Program-made: the position numbers and the translations under genes
In this document: positions 25,914-34,194 of the stretch, in pieces
Position numbering within the stretch: the first letter of the stretch is position 1
Layout: each line of letters opens with the position of its first letter
Notes under the pieces: generated by a model
Database searches by the model: none
The model's input: the letters and a program-made list of their open reading frames with translations, nothing else
What the model was told of the DNA's origin: nothing
Assembly: GCA_016185425.1 (NCBI GenBank)
Contig: JACPNQ010000043.1
Coordinates: 186,001 to 250,000 of the forward strand
Reading direction: 5' to 3'
Length of the DNA: 64,000 nucleotides
Source of the DNA: Acidobacteriota bacterium
Lineage (GTDB): Bacteria; Acidobacteriota; Terriglobia; Bryobacterales; Bryobacteraceae

Positions 25914-27221
25914 ATGCATCCACGCGCGGTCACGCTTTCTGTGCTGGTTTTGTTCGCGATCAACATTCTGAACTTCTACGACCGCACACTGGCGGGGGCG
26001 CTGGTGGAGCCGATGCGGAAAGAGTTTGCGCTGTCGGACACGAACATCGGGCTGATGGGAAGCGCGTTTATTTGGATTTACGCGATCGTCGGGGTACCGC
26101 TCGGGCTGGTGGCGGATTCGTGGAGCCGGAAGAAGCTGTTGATGATTGGTGTAACCGTTTGGACCTCGATGACGGCGATCGGCGCAGCGGCGAGCGGGTT
26201 TCTGTTTTTGCTGGTGACGCGGATGGGAGTGGGCATCGGGGAAGCTGTTTGCGCGCCGACTGCGACATCCTGGCTGGGCGACCTGTTCCCGCCGGAAAAG
26301 CGATCGCGGGTGCTGGCGCTGTTTATGCTTGGTGTACCGGTGGGCTCGGCCATGAGTTTCTTCCTGAGCGGCCCGATTGCGCAGGCGTGGGGATGGCGAT
26401 CGGCAATGATCGTGGCGGCGGCGCCGGCACTGTTGATCGTGCCGCTTTTAGCGCTGTTGCACGAACCGCTGCGAGGCGCGTCGGAGCCGGCGCCAATGGG
26501 AGAGAAGCCCTCGGCCTGGTCCGTGCTGCGAAAGCCGACATTGTGGTGGATTATCGCTTCCGGCGTTTTCCTGAACTTCAACATGTACGCGGTGTTGCTG
26601 TTCTTGCCGGCGCTGATGAGCCGCGTCCATGGCATGTCCGTGGCGGAGTCCGGCACGGCGACTGGGATCTCGAACCTGATCGGCGGTGTTTGCGGCGGGA
26701 TGCTGGCAGGTTATCTGGGGGACCACGTGATGAATCGCCACCGAAACGGACGAATGCAGATGGCAGCGGGGTTGACAATGGCAGGCGCGCCGCTGGCGTA
26801 TTGGGGAATCGTGCAACCGGCGGGTAGCGCGTTCCTATCGCTCGCGCTGCTAGCGGGGGCGTATGGCCTGATGAACAGCTACTACGGACTGGTTTATTCG
26901 TCGATTCAGGACATCGTAGCGCCGACGCAGCGCGGCGTCACGATGGCGATCTACTTTATGGCGATGTACCTTTGCGGTGCATCGTTCGGGCCTTTGTTTA
27001 CGGGCATGTTGAGCGACCGGATGGCGCGGCAGGCCATGGAGGCGGCGGGCGCGACGCAGATGACAGAGGCGTTTAAGGCGGTTGGGCTGCAGCAGGCAAT
27101 GCTGATTATTCCGGTTCTGCTGGTGGCGCTTTCGCTGGTGTTGTACGCGGGGTCGCGGACGATACTGGGCGATATTGCAAGGCGGGATCAGTTGGTGAGG
27201 TTAAGGGTGGCGGAGGTGTAA
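25914..27221 (+). CDS. Major facilitator superfamily transporter (spinster-like)
   Basis: A 435-residue integral membrane protein with about twelve hydrophobic helices. MFS signatures are present: the loop 2-3 motif GLVADSWSRKKLLMIG, and RMGVGIGEAVCAPTATSWLGDLFPPEKR in helices 4-5, a pattern found in spinster-like and sugar or lipid exporters and importers. N-terminal NFYDRTLAGALVEPMRKEF is also typical of that group. The substrate cannot be derived. It is divergent from the radical SAM gene with ~94 bp between the proposed starts, and convergent with the decayed glycosyltransferase gene. Confidence 0.88.
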   Translation: MHPRAVTLSVLVLFAINILNFYDRTLAGALVEPMRKEFALSDTNIGLMGSAFIWIYAIVGVPLGLVADSWSRKKLLMIGVTVWTSMTAIGAAASGFLFLLVTRMGVGIGEAVCAPTATSWLGDLFPPEKRSRVLALFMLGVPVGSAMSFFLSGPIAQAWGWRSAMIVAAAPALLIVPLLALLHEPLRGASEPAPMGEKPSAWSVLRKPTLWWIIASGVFLNFNMYAVLLFLPALMSRVHGMSVAESGTATGISNLIGGVCGGMLAGYLGDHVMNRHRNGRMQMAAGLTMAGAPLAYWGIVQPAGSAFLSLALLAGAYGLMNSYYGLVYSSIQDIVAPTQRGVTMAIYFMAMYLCGASFGPLFTGMLSDRMARQAMEAAGATQMTEAFKAVGLQQAMLIIPVLLVALSLVLYAGSRTILGDIARRDQLVRLRVAEV

Positions 27222-27240
27222 TTAGGGGACTTACCACACG

Positions 27241-28692
27241 TCAGTTCCAATGCTTCCGTTGCGGCCAGATGTCACTCAGGGGCCGCTTGGGGCCGCGGCA
27301 ATAGTAGACGTCGAAATGTTCATATGGCATGGAGTAGGGATGATAAACGGCGCCGACCTTTTGGGTGTCCGCGAAACGCGTCTCGAGGTCCTCCTGCCGT
27401 CCAGCCATGACGATGACACTTTCGCCCGCGTAGCTACGCGGTCCCCAAAGGAAGTAGTTCTGATGCCCGCTGATGGCGGGTGGCAAGCCGTATTTTGGAC
27501 CGAACAGGTCGATGGCTCCGGCTTGCCCGTAATTCTGGCCGAAGATCGCGGTTTTGGGACGGACTTCCACCGGTAGGTTGTTGTAGACGCGCGCGACGGT
27601 TGCCACCATCTCCTCCCATCCGAACTGGCCGGCAAAAATTTGCGGGAGTGGACCGAGGGTGTGGGTCTCGATCGCGGGCTGGGCCAGATGCAGCGCCTTC
27701 GTATACCGGATGTAGGTCTGGGGCGGCAAGACCGGAATCGCGAGCGGCGCGAGGACGACAGCGGTGGCGGCCAGCAGGGCCGGCCATGCGAGTTTCCGCC
27801 ATAAGGGACGCGGCCGATCGAGCCGAACCTCCCAAGTGACTGCGCCGGCGGCGAACAAAATCGGGAAGGCGGGGAACAGGTATTAGATGCGCGGGCTTAG
27901 AGTGACGATCACAATCGCAGTGAAGGCACATGCCCAGCCGAGCGCGCGAAACGGCTTTCCCGGCGTCGAGAAGAAGTAAAACCAAAGGCCAGCCAGCCAG
28001 AGGGGCAGAGTGAGAGGATGCATGGCCAGAATTTCCTGACCGACGAATGCCAGGGGCCCGACAGGGGCATCACGCCCGCTGCGGCGGATATTCGCCAATA
28101 ACTCGAGGAACGGAAAGCGATGCTGGATATTCCAGTGCAGATTGGGCAGGAAAATGAGAAAGGCGATCACGCCAGCCATCCAGAGCCAGCGGCTCGCAAG
28201 CACACGGCGTTGCGGAGTCACGAGCAGGCCGGCAACGATGCCGGCTCCGAAGATCAGCATGGAGCACTTGTTTTCGAGGCCGAATCCAGCGAGGATGCCG
28301 AACCAGATTCAGAGCTTCCGGTTGCCGGTTTTCAAAATACGTATCAGCAACCAGGCGCAGCCCAACCAGAACAGGGGCTCAAACGCGTTCATGGACAGCA
28401 GGTTGCCGGTCGCGAGAATACCGGGAGCGACCAATGTGGCCAGGGCGGCGAGACCCTGGGCATACCGCCCGCCACCGAGTTCGCGGGCGATCAGGCAGGT
28501 GAGGGCTACGTCCGCCATGGTGATCTTGTCGTTCGGCCACCGGCCGCCGTTGGAGAAGGTCTTTTGCAAATGCTCGATGGACGCCGTGTAGGCGTCGTAG
28601 TCGTGCCTGGGAAGCGCCGGGCCGAGAGGCTTGAGCTGGAACGTTTCGGACTTGTAGCGGGTGGGGACGTTGAAATCGGCGGGGACTGGGGT
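27241..28692 (-). pseudogene. Decayed chimera: GNAT 5' fragment fused to a truncated GT39-like glycosyltransferase
   Basis: One minus-strand frame reads through the whole stretch but is broken by two in-frame stops, TGA at 28309-28311 and TAA at 27883-27885. From ~28530 downward the translation is an ArnT/PMT-type (GT39) membrane glycosyltransferase: IARELGGGRYAQGLAAL, MNAFEPLFW, LPNLHWNIQHRFPF and MHPLTLPLWLAGLW. About 80 N-terminal residues of that family, including the DE catalytic region, are absent. Upstream of the junction the same frame reads ADFNVPTRYKSETF, then QLKPLGP and YTASIEHLQKTF, which resembles the N-terminus of a GNAT acetyltransferase, not a glycosyltransferase. A deletion therefore seems to have joined two genes, followed by nonsense mutations. 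The fragments cannot encode a working enzyme. Confidence 0.75.
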
Positions 28693-28704
28693 TTATTCAG
28701 GATA

Positions 28705-29781
28705 CTACTGCGGATCCGGGCACGCCGGGTTGGCTGCTTCGGTGCACGGCTCCGGGACGATTGCCGGCGCCTCGTGGGAAAAGTCGATCTCCCATAGAGA
28801 GATCCCGTGCACGTAGAGGCGGGCGGTGGCGCTGGCGAGGGAGTCCGTCTCACCGGGGCGAAGGCCGAGGACCTGCGGATAGAACGCGGGGCCGTAGGGG
28901 ATGGCGGGCTTGTCGAGAATGAGCCGCGGCGCTGTCCAGTTCACCAGGTCCGTGCTGAACGATCCGAAAATACCGACTTGCGGCCAGCCCGGCCGGCAGC
29001 AGGTTTGGTTCATCAGAATGACGTAACGTTCGAGCGCGGTATTCCAGTGAATGGACGGGCCCCAGAAAGAGTTGGCGTCGTGTTCGCGCCAGGCGATACT
29101 GGCCGGGAATATAGGCGACATATGTCCGCCGAGGCCGGGCTGATTCCATTCCCCGTGAAAGTACTTATATACAGCGCCGGACGGCTGGAAACGATCCGCG
29201 AAGGCGAGGCGGGCGACGGCGACGCCTTGCTCCTCCAGAGCGCCGCTGTAGTTGGTGAAGAAGAAGTAGAAATAGCCGCGGTCTTGGTCCGCGATGACGC
29301 TGAAATCGCCGTGGCCGCCCGCGAAAAAACCGTTCCCGGCGGTACAGTCTACGCGCTCGCCGGACTCGAGAACGATCCCGAGATCTTCGACCGTCCTGCC
29401 ATTGTCCCGGGAGACAGCGGCGCCAATTTTGGGAGCGGTGAGGTTCGAGCCGGGGCAGACGCCGCCGGGCTCATGGTGGTACCAAAGGAAGAGCGTTCCG
29501 TCGTCGTCGCGCCAAACGGATTCAAACCAGACCGGTTTGTGCTCGCTGCCGCCGAACTGAACGCTTTCGGTGCCCGCGAGCGTGAATTGATCGGCACCTT
29601 TGCTTCGTGCGGGGACGCCGCTCGAGTGGAAGATATGCAGTTGGCCATCGGCCCACATGGCAGCGGTATTGCCGTCAATTACTTCCGGAAGCTCCGCGCG
29701 CGGGGCCGGCCGCAACACGGCATATTGGGAGTAACAGGCGAGACCGGCGATGAGGAGGAACGGCAGTAAGCGAGCAATCAT
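28705..29781 (-). CDS. Secreted five-bladed-propeller protein (glycosidase-like fold)
   Basis: A 358-residue protein with an N-terminal hydrophobic export signal (LLPFLLIAGLAC). Repeated blade-like strands such as MWADGQLHIFHSSG, VWRDDDGTLFLWYHHE, ADQDRGYFYFFFTNY and GPSIHWNTALERYVILMNQ resemble GH43/GH32-type five-bladed propellers or related DUF4185 proteins. I cannot place catalytic acids with confidence, so hydrolase activity is an inference. It stops 12 bp before the chimeric pseudogene and is divergent from a small membrane protein gene (28-bp gap). Confidence 0.65.
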   Translation of the reverse strand: MIARLLPFLLIAGLACYSQYAVLRPAPRAELPEVIDGNTAAMWADGQLHIFHSSGVPARSKGADQFTLAGTESVQFGGSEHKPVWFESVWRDDDGTLFLWYHHEPGGVCPGSNLTAPKIGAAVSRDNGRTVEDLGIVLESGERVDCTAGNGFFAGGHGDFSVIADQDRGYFYFFFTNYSGALEEQGVAVARLAFADRFQPSGAVYKYFHGEWNQPGLGGHMSPIFPASIAWREHDANSFWGPSIHWNTALERYVILMNQTCCRPGWPQVGIFGSFSTDLVNWTAPRLILDKPAIPYGPAFYPQVLGLRPGETDSLASATARLYVHGISLWEIDFSHEAPAIVPEPCTEAANPACPDPQ

Positions 29782-29809
29782 GCCTTAGTAGTCAATGCTA
29801 GCTTAGAAT

Positions 29810-30328
29810 GTGCGCCGATTTTTGAAACGCCTGATCACCTATCCGCTATTGGTGCTGGCGGGCGTTCTGCTGCTGGTGGAAGAGGCGCTTTGGCGGCTGT
29901 CCGCCGTGGTGGCGCTGCTGGGCAAACTGCCGGTTTTCCGAAGCATTGAAAATTGGATTCGCGCAGTGCCGCCGATGGGTGCGTTGGCTCTTTTCGGAGT
30001 GCCGGCACTGGCGTTGGCGCCGATCAAGCTGTTGGCGCTCTACTGGCTGGCCGGCGGACATCCGGTGCTCGGAATCGGAACGATCCTGACGGCGAAGGTG
30101 ACCGGGACGGCGCTGGTGGCGCGGCTATTTCAGTTGACGCACGAGCAGTTACTGACGATTGGATGGTTTCATTGGCTGTATGACCATGTGCTGCGTCTGC
30201 GGGCCGCGGCTTACGGGTTGTGGACGAATTCGACGATCGGACGCTGGTGGCGGCGCGAACGCGCGAAGCACAGGGGATGGGTGCGGCGGCGTTGGGACGC
30301 GGTTCGTGCACGACTATCGAGAAAGTGA
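29810..30328 (+). CDS. Small conserved integral membrane protein
   Basis: A 172-residue protein with about three hydrophobic segments (near 9-25, 57-85 and 88-108) and a strongly basic C-terminal tail (RWWRRERAKHRGWVRRRW), suggesting the tail is cytosolic. I have seen similar short membrane proteins in other Gram-negative bacteria but know no function. The start is GTG at 29810; a TTG at 29822 is an alternative, and TAGAAT lies directly before the GTG. The next gene, 34 bp downstream, has a good ribosome binding site of its own. Confidence 0.65.
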   Translation: MRRFLKRLITYPLLVLAGVLLLVEEALWRLSAVVALLGKLPVFRSIENWIRAVPPMGALALFGVPALALAPIKLLALYWLAGGHPVLGIGTILTAKVTGTALVARLFQLTHEQLLTIGWFHWLYDHVLRLRAAAYGLWTNSTIGRWWRRERAKHRGWVRRRWDAVRARLSRK

Positions 30329-30362
30329 TATTTTTCAGAGTTCGGAAAGGAAGCTGAGAGAA

Positions 30363-31091
30363 ATGAAAATCATTGGATTGGCGTTGCTGGCGGCGTTCGC
30401 AGTTGTGGCGCAACAGCAACCCCAGCGGCGGGGCCCGGCTCTGCCGGAAGCTCTTGTGGTGAACGCGACGGAGGGGTTTGAATCGATCTTCGACGGGACG
30501 ATGAAGGGGTGGGATGGCGATCCGGATTTCTGGCGCGCGGAGAACGGAGCGCTGGTGGGGGAGTCGACCAAAGAGAAGCCGCTGAAGGTGAACACGTTCC
30601 TTATCTGGCGCACAGGCAAGCCGGCGAACTTCGAGCTGAAGCTGGACTTTAAGATGAACTCGACGAACAGCGGCGTGCAGTACCGCAGCGTGGAGATGCC
30701 CGACATTGGGAAATGGGTGCTGAAGGGTTATCAGGCGGATTTCGATTTCGAGAATCGCTACACGGGGCAGTTGTATGAAGAGCGCGGGCGCGGATTCCTG
30801 GCGATGCGCGGGCAGGTTGCGACGATCGAGGACGGCAAGCGGCCGCGCGTGATCGCAAATCTGAAGAGCAATGAGGATTTGCGCGGGGCGGTGAATATCA
30901 ATGGCTGGAATACGCTGCATATCATTGCGCGCGGGAACGTATTGATCCACATTCTGAACGGGCAATTGGCGGCGGCGTTTGTCGATGACGATGCGAAGAA
31001 CCGGGCGATGGATGGATTGATTGGATTCCAGATGCACGTGGGACCACCGATGAAGGTGGAGTATAAGAACATCTACCTGAAGAAACTATGA
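30363..31091 (+). CDS. Secreted single-domain DUF1080 protein
   Basis: A 242-residue protein with a signal peptide (MKIIGLALLAAFAVVAQ) and one DUF1080 domain: GFESIFDGTMKGWDGDPDFW, NFELKLDFKMNSTNSGVQYR and GFQMHVGPPMKVEYKNI are the characteristic blocks of the jelly-roll fold. The ATG at 30363 is preceded by a purine-rich GGAAAGGAAG. It probably acts on carbohydrates outside the cytoplasm, like the double-domain relative at 706-1812. The last four bases overlap the start of the aldolase-like gene (ATGA). Confidence 0.87.
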   Translation: MKIIGLALLAAFAVVAQQQPQRRGPALPEALVVNATEGFESIFDGTMKGWDGDPDFWRAENGALVGESTKEKPLKVNTFLIWRTGKPANFELKLDFKMNSTNSGVQYRSVEMPDIGKWVLKGYQADFDFENRYTGQLYEERGRGFLAMRGQVATIEDGKRPRVIANLKSNEDLRGAVNINGWNTLHIIARGNVLIHILNGQLAAAFVDDDAKNRAMDGLIGFQMHVGPPMKVEYKNIYLKKL

Positions 31092-31840
31092 GCGAGAGCA
31101 GTCCCGAAGAGTGGGAGTTACGCGTCCAGTTAGCGGCGGCGTACCGGCTGATCGATCATTTTGGATGGTCAGAACTGATCTGGACGCATACAACGGTGCG
31201 GGTTCCGGGCGCAGAGCATCATTTTCTAATTAATCCGTACGGGTACCGGTTTGACGAGGTGTGCGCGTCGACTTTAGTGAAAGTCGACTTACACGGGAAT
31301 ATTGCCGGCGATCAGCGGCAGGAGATAAATCCGGCCGGATTTGTCATTCATTCGGCGATCCACATGGCTCGACAGGATGTGCGGTGCGTGATGCATACGC
31401 ACACCGTGGCCGGGATGGCGGTGGCGGCGCTGGATTGCGGCCTGCTGCCGATCAGCATGTATGCACTGGGCTACTACGGGGGCGTGGGGTATCACGACTT
31501 TGAGGGACCAAGTTTAGAGTTGGGTGAGAGGGAGCGGCTGGCTGAGAACCTCGGCGACAAGCACGCGTTCATCATGCGCAATCATGGATTGCTGACATGC
31601 GGCGATTCCGTGGCACAGGCATTCGTGCGTATGTACCGGCTCCAGCGCGCCTGTGAAGTGCAGTTGGCGGCGCAGGCGACGGGGGCCGGGCTGGTGGTGC
31701 CGCCGTTATCCGTCTGCCAGGTCAGCCGGGAACGGAGCGACGATTTCCTGGGCGATAAAGGATATAGCCGCGAACGAAATCCGGAGTTCGCGGCTATGTT
31801 GCGAATGCTGGATAAAAAAGATCCGTCGTACAAGACGTGA
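31088..31840 (+). CDS. Class II aldolase/adducin family protein
   Basis: A 250-residue cytosolic protein of the class II aldolase/adducin fold. Zinc-binding histidines are visible in VMHTHTVAGM (H103, H105) and RNHGLLTCGDS (H166), and the block INPAGFVIHSAIHMAR is typical. Members cleave phosphorylated sugars (fuculose- or ribulose-phosphate) or act as decarboxylases; sequence alone does not fix which. Translational coupling to a DUF1080 protein points to sugar metabolism. It ends one base before the convergent stop of the lectin-like gene. Confidence 0.87.
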   Translation: MSESSPEEWELRVQLAAAYRLIDHFGWSELIWTHTTVRVPGAEHHFLINPYGYRFDEVCASTLVKVDLHGNIAGDQRQEINPAGFVIHSAIHMARQDVRCVMHTHTVAGMAVAALDCGLLPISMYALGYYGGVGYHDFEGPSLELGERERLAENLGDKHAFIMRNHGLLTCGDSVAQAFVRMYRLQRACEVQLAAQATGAGLVVPPLSVCQVSRERSDDFLGDKGYSRERNPEFAAMLRMLDKKDPSYKT

Positions 31841-31841
31841 G

Positions 31842-32780
31842 TTACTGCGGGTCGCCGACATCGTAGACGTCAATGGCCTGGATGACGACCCGGTAATTGC
31901 CGAGGTTGTTCTGCCAGTGGCGATTGTCGTTGATCGCCAGATAGAGCCGGCCTTCCTGGCCGGGTTTCGACGCCCAATTGCGGCCGAGGAAGAAGACTTC
32001 GCCGGCGGACTTAAAGCGCCCAACGAGCGCGCCGAAGGGATGGCCGTCGACGAGGTTGGTCTTATAGTTGGGACCGGGTTTCTGGAGACCGTTTGGATCC
32101 GTGGCCCATCCGTCGGTTTCCCAACTTAGGCGGGTGAAGCCGGAGGCAGCGGCAGTCGCACGGGAACCGGCCGCGAAGACGAGAGCTGTGTCGAAATACT
32201 CGATCTGCGTGCTGTGGCGGAGCGAATGAACGTCAACGCGGCGGGTGACCTGCTTCTGCTTGATCGCCAGCATACGGATCTTGTCCCACGAGATTGCGCC
32301 GAGTTGGAGCGGCTCCACTTTGCCGCGTAACATTTCGCCACTTGTCAGGCGGACGAGGCTGAGCTCGCGGTCGAAGGTGTCGGCCTGGCTTGGCATGACC
32401 CGTTCAAAGAGGCGATAGAGCGGTTTCGGCTCGTGCTGGTCGGTATCCTTATAGGCCTTCAGCAACGGGGTGAGAACGGGGATGCCGATGCCGGTGAGCG
32501 TTTCGATGGCCTGATCGCTGGCTTTGCGATCGGCGCCTTGCAGCGCTTTGATGCCACTCTCGATCTTTTCAGCTTCGGTTGACGACGCCGGCTCGCCGTT
32601 GTGGACGGAGAGGATGCTGCTGAATGGAATGGAGCGCGGCTTGCCGTCGACGGTGAGCTTGATGGCGGTGAGAGAAGTCTTCGATTCACCGACAGCGCCG
32701 TCTTTCGTTTGCACGAGGACCGTGGAGTCCTTCGCGAGCAGGGGCAGGCCAAGGAGTACGGCCAGATGGAGGATTTTCAT
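31842..32780 (-). CDS. Secreted protein with C-terminal PA-IL (LecA)-like lectin domain
   Basis: A 312-residue exported protein (signal peptide MKILHLAVLLGLPLLA). The N-terminal part (~20-180) has short repeats and no named domain. The C-terminal ~110 residues contain GHPFGALVGRFKSAGEVFFL followed by LYLAINDNRHWQNNLG, the pattern of LecA/PA-IL-like galactose-binding domains often found in proteins associated with DUF1501 genes. It is the third gene of a run PSD1 - DUF1501 - lectin-like, with a 6-bp gap to DUF1501. A periplasmic carbohydrate-binding role is likely. Confidence 0.75.
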   Translation of the reverse strand: MKILHLAVLLGLPLLAKDSTVLVQTKDGAVGESKTSLTAIKLTVDGKPRSIPFSSILSVHNGEPASSTEAEKIESGIKALQGADRKASDQAIETLTGIGIPVLTPLLKAYKDTDQHEPKPLYRLFERVMPSQADTFDRELSLVRLTSGEMLRGKVEPLQLGAISWDKIRMLAIKQKQVTRRVDVHSLRHSTQIEYFDTALVFAAGSRATAAASGFTRLSWETDGWATDPNGLQKPGPNYKTNLVDGHPFGALVGRFKSAGEVFFLGRNWASKPGQEGRLYLAINDNRHWQNNLGNYRVVIQAIDVYDVGDPQ

Positions 32781-32786
32781 ATTTGG

Positions 32787-34190
32787 TTAGGCGATGATCT
32801 CACGGATGACGCGGCCGCCGATGTCGGTGAGTTTCTTATAACGGCCGGCGTGGAGATAGGTGAGACGCTCCTGATCGAGGCCGAGCAGACGGAGCAGCGT
32901 TGCGTGCACGTCGCGAACGGGGATGGGTTCGCCGGCGGCGCGGACGGAGAGTTCATCGGTTTCGCCAAATGTGGCGCCGGCCTTCACGCCGCCGCCGGCC
33001 ATCCACACGCAGAGGCCGTATTGGTTGTGATCGCGGCCGGGTTTGTCGGTAACGAGATTATTGTCGAAGGGTGTACGGCCCATTTCCGAGGCCCATACGA
33101 CGAGCGTTTCATCGAGCAGTCCGCGTGACTTCAGATCCTGTAATAGCCCGGCAACGGGCTTATCGACTTCTCGACAATGTTTCGGAATGCGGCCGGCGAC
33201 ATCGCCATGGTCGTCCCAACGATCGCCACCCGCGCCATGCAGCGCGAGGACATAGCGCACGCCGCGTTCGACCATGCGGCGGGCCAACAGGCACTGGCGC
33301 CCAAAAGCCTCGGACATCGGATCGTCCAAGCCGTACATCTTGCGCGTGGCTTCGGTTTCGCTGGTGACGTCAACGAGCTCCGGCGCCTTGGATTGCATAC
33401 GGAAGGCGAGCTCATAGGCGGCGATGCGGGCGTCGAGCTCGCTGGTATGCGTGCGTTCGCCCATGTGCTTCTCGTTCATCCATTTCAGCAGGTCGAGCTC
33501 GTCACGCTGCTGCTTCGCGGTAAGGCTTTCGGGGCGATGCAGATCGACAATGGGCGTGTTGCCATTACGGAAAATAGTGCCCTGATAAGCGGCGGGCAGA
33601 AAGCCGTTGCCCCACACGCCGTTGCCGCCTATGGTGGCGCCGCGCGGATCGCCGAGGACGACGAAGCCGGGCAGATCCTGATTCTCCGTGCCCAGCCCGT
33701 ACGTTACCCAGGCGCCAATAGACGCGCTGCCGGGGAACTGGTTGCCGGTGAGCGTATGGTAGACGGCGGGACCGTGGTTGTTGTTGTCGACCTTAATGCC
33801 GTGAATGAAGGCCAGATCGTCGACCTGCTTCGCAAGATTGGGCATCAGTGTCGTGATCCAGCGCCCGGATTGGCCGTGTTGGCGCAAGGGAGCAACGGGA
33901 GGAATCACGCGGTTCGGAGCGGCGGAGAACGTGGCGATTTCGCCGATGGTTCCTTCCGCCTTCGGCATCTGCCTGCCGGCGAGTTTGACGAGCGCGGGCT
34001 TGTTCTCGAACAGCTCCATCTGGCTGACGCCGCCTTCCATGAATAGGAAGATGCAGCGTTTCGCCCTGGCCGGAATGTGCGCGGGTTTCAGCGCAAGCGG
34101 AGCGTCGGCGGCGAGCATGTTCTGCAAGGCGAGGCCGCCGAGACCGAGCCAGGAGGTGTTCAGGAAATCGCGGCGGGAATGGTTCGGCAT
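32787..34190 (-). CDS. DUF1501 Tat-exported protein
   Basis: A 467-residue member of DUF1501, an alkaline-phosphatase/sulfatase-fold family of unknown activity that is abundant in planctomycetes, verrucomicrobia and acidobacteria. The leader SRRDFLNTSWLGLGGLAL is a Tat signal. Family blocks include CIFLFMEGGVSQMELFENKP, NNNHGPAVYHTLTG, and VWASEMGRTPF near the C-terminus. ATG 34188-34190 is chosen because GGAG precedes it by seven bases; the four-base gap to the upstream stop means that ribosome site overlaps the end of the PSD1 gene. The pairing with a DUF1549/DUF1553 gene is a conserved association. Confidence 0.9.
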   Translation of the reverse strand: MPNHSRRDFLNTSWLGLGGLALQNMLAADAPLALKPAHIPARAKRCIFLFMEGGVSQMELFENKPALVKLAGRQMPKAEGTIGEIATFSAAPNRVIPPVAPLRQHGQSGRWITTLMPNLAKQVDDLAFIHGIKVDNNNHGPAVYHTLTGNQFPGSASIGAWVTYGLGTENQDLPGFVVLGDPRGATIGGNGVWGNGFLPAAYQGTIFRNGNTPIVDLHRPESLTAKQQRDELDLLKWMNEKHMGERTHTSELDARIAAYELAFRMQSKAPELVDVTSETEATRKMYGLDDPMSEAFGRQCLLARRMVERGVRYVLALHGAGGDRWDDHGDVAGRIPKHCREVDKPVAGLLQDLKSRGLLDETLVVWASEMGRTPFDNNLVTDKPGRDHNQYGLCVWMAGGGVKAGATFGETDELSVRAAGEPIPVRDVHATLLRLLGLDQERLTYLHAGRYKKLTDIGGRVIREIIA

Positions 34191-34194
34191 AGGG

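Noticed and set aside
25820..25966. An N-terminal extension of the radical SAM protein to the ATG at 25966
   Set aside because: It would overlap the divergent MFS start by 53 bp and lie upstream of the likely -10 element.
27241..28569. Three separate small membrane proteins in place of one pseudogene
   Set aside because: All pieces lie in one frame and align consecutively to a single GT39-type protein, so stops within one gene explain them better.
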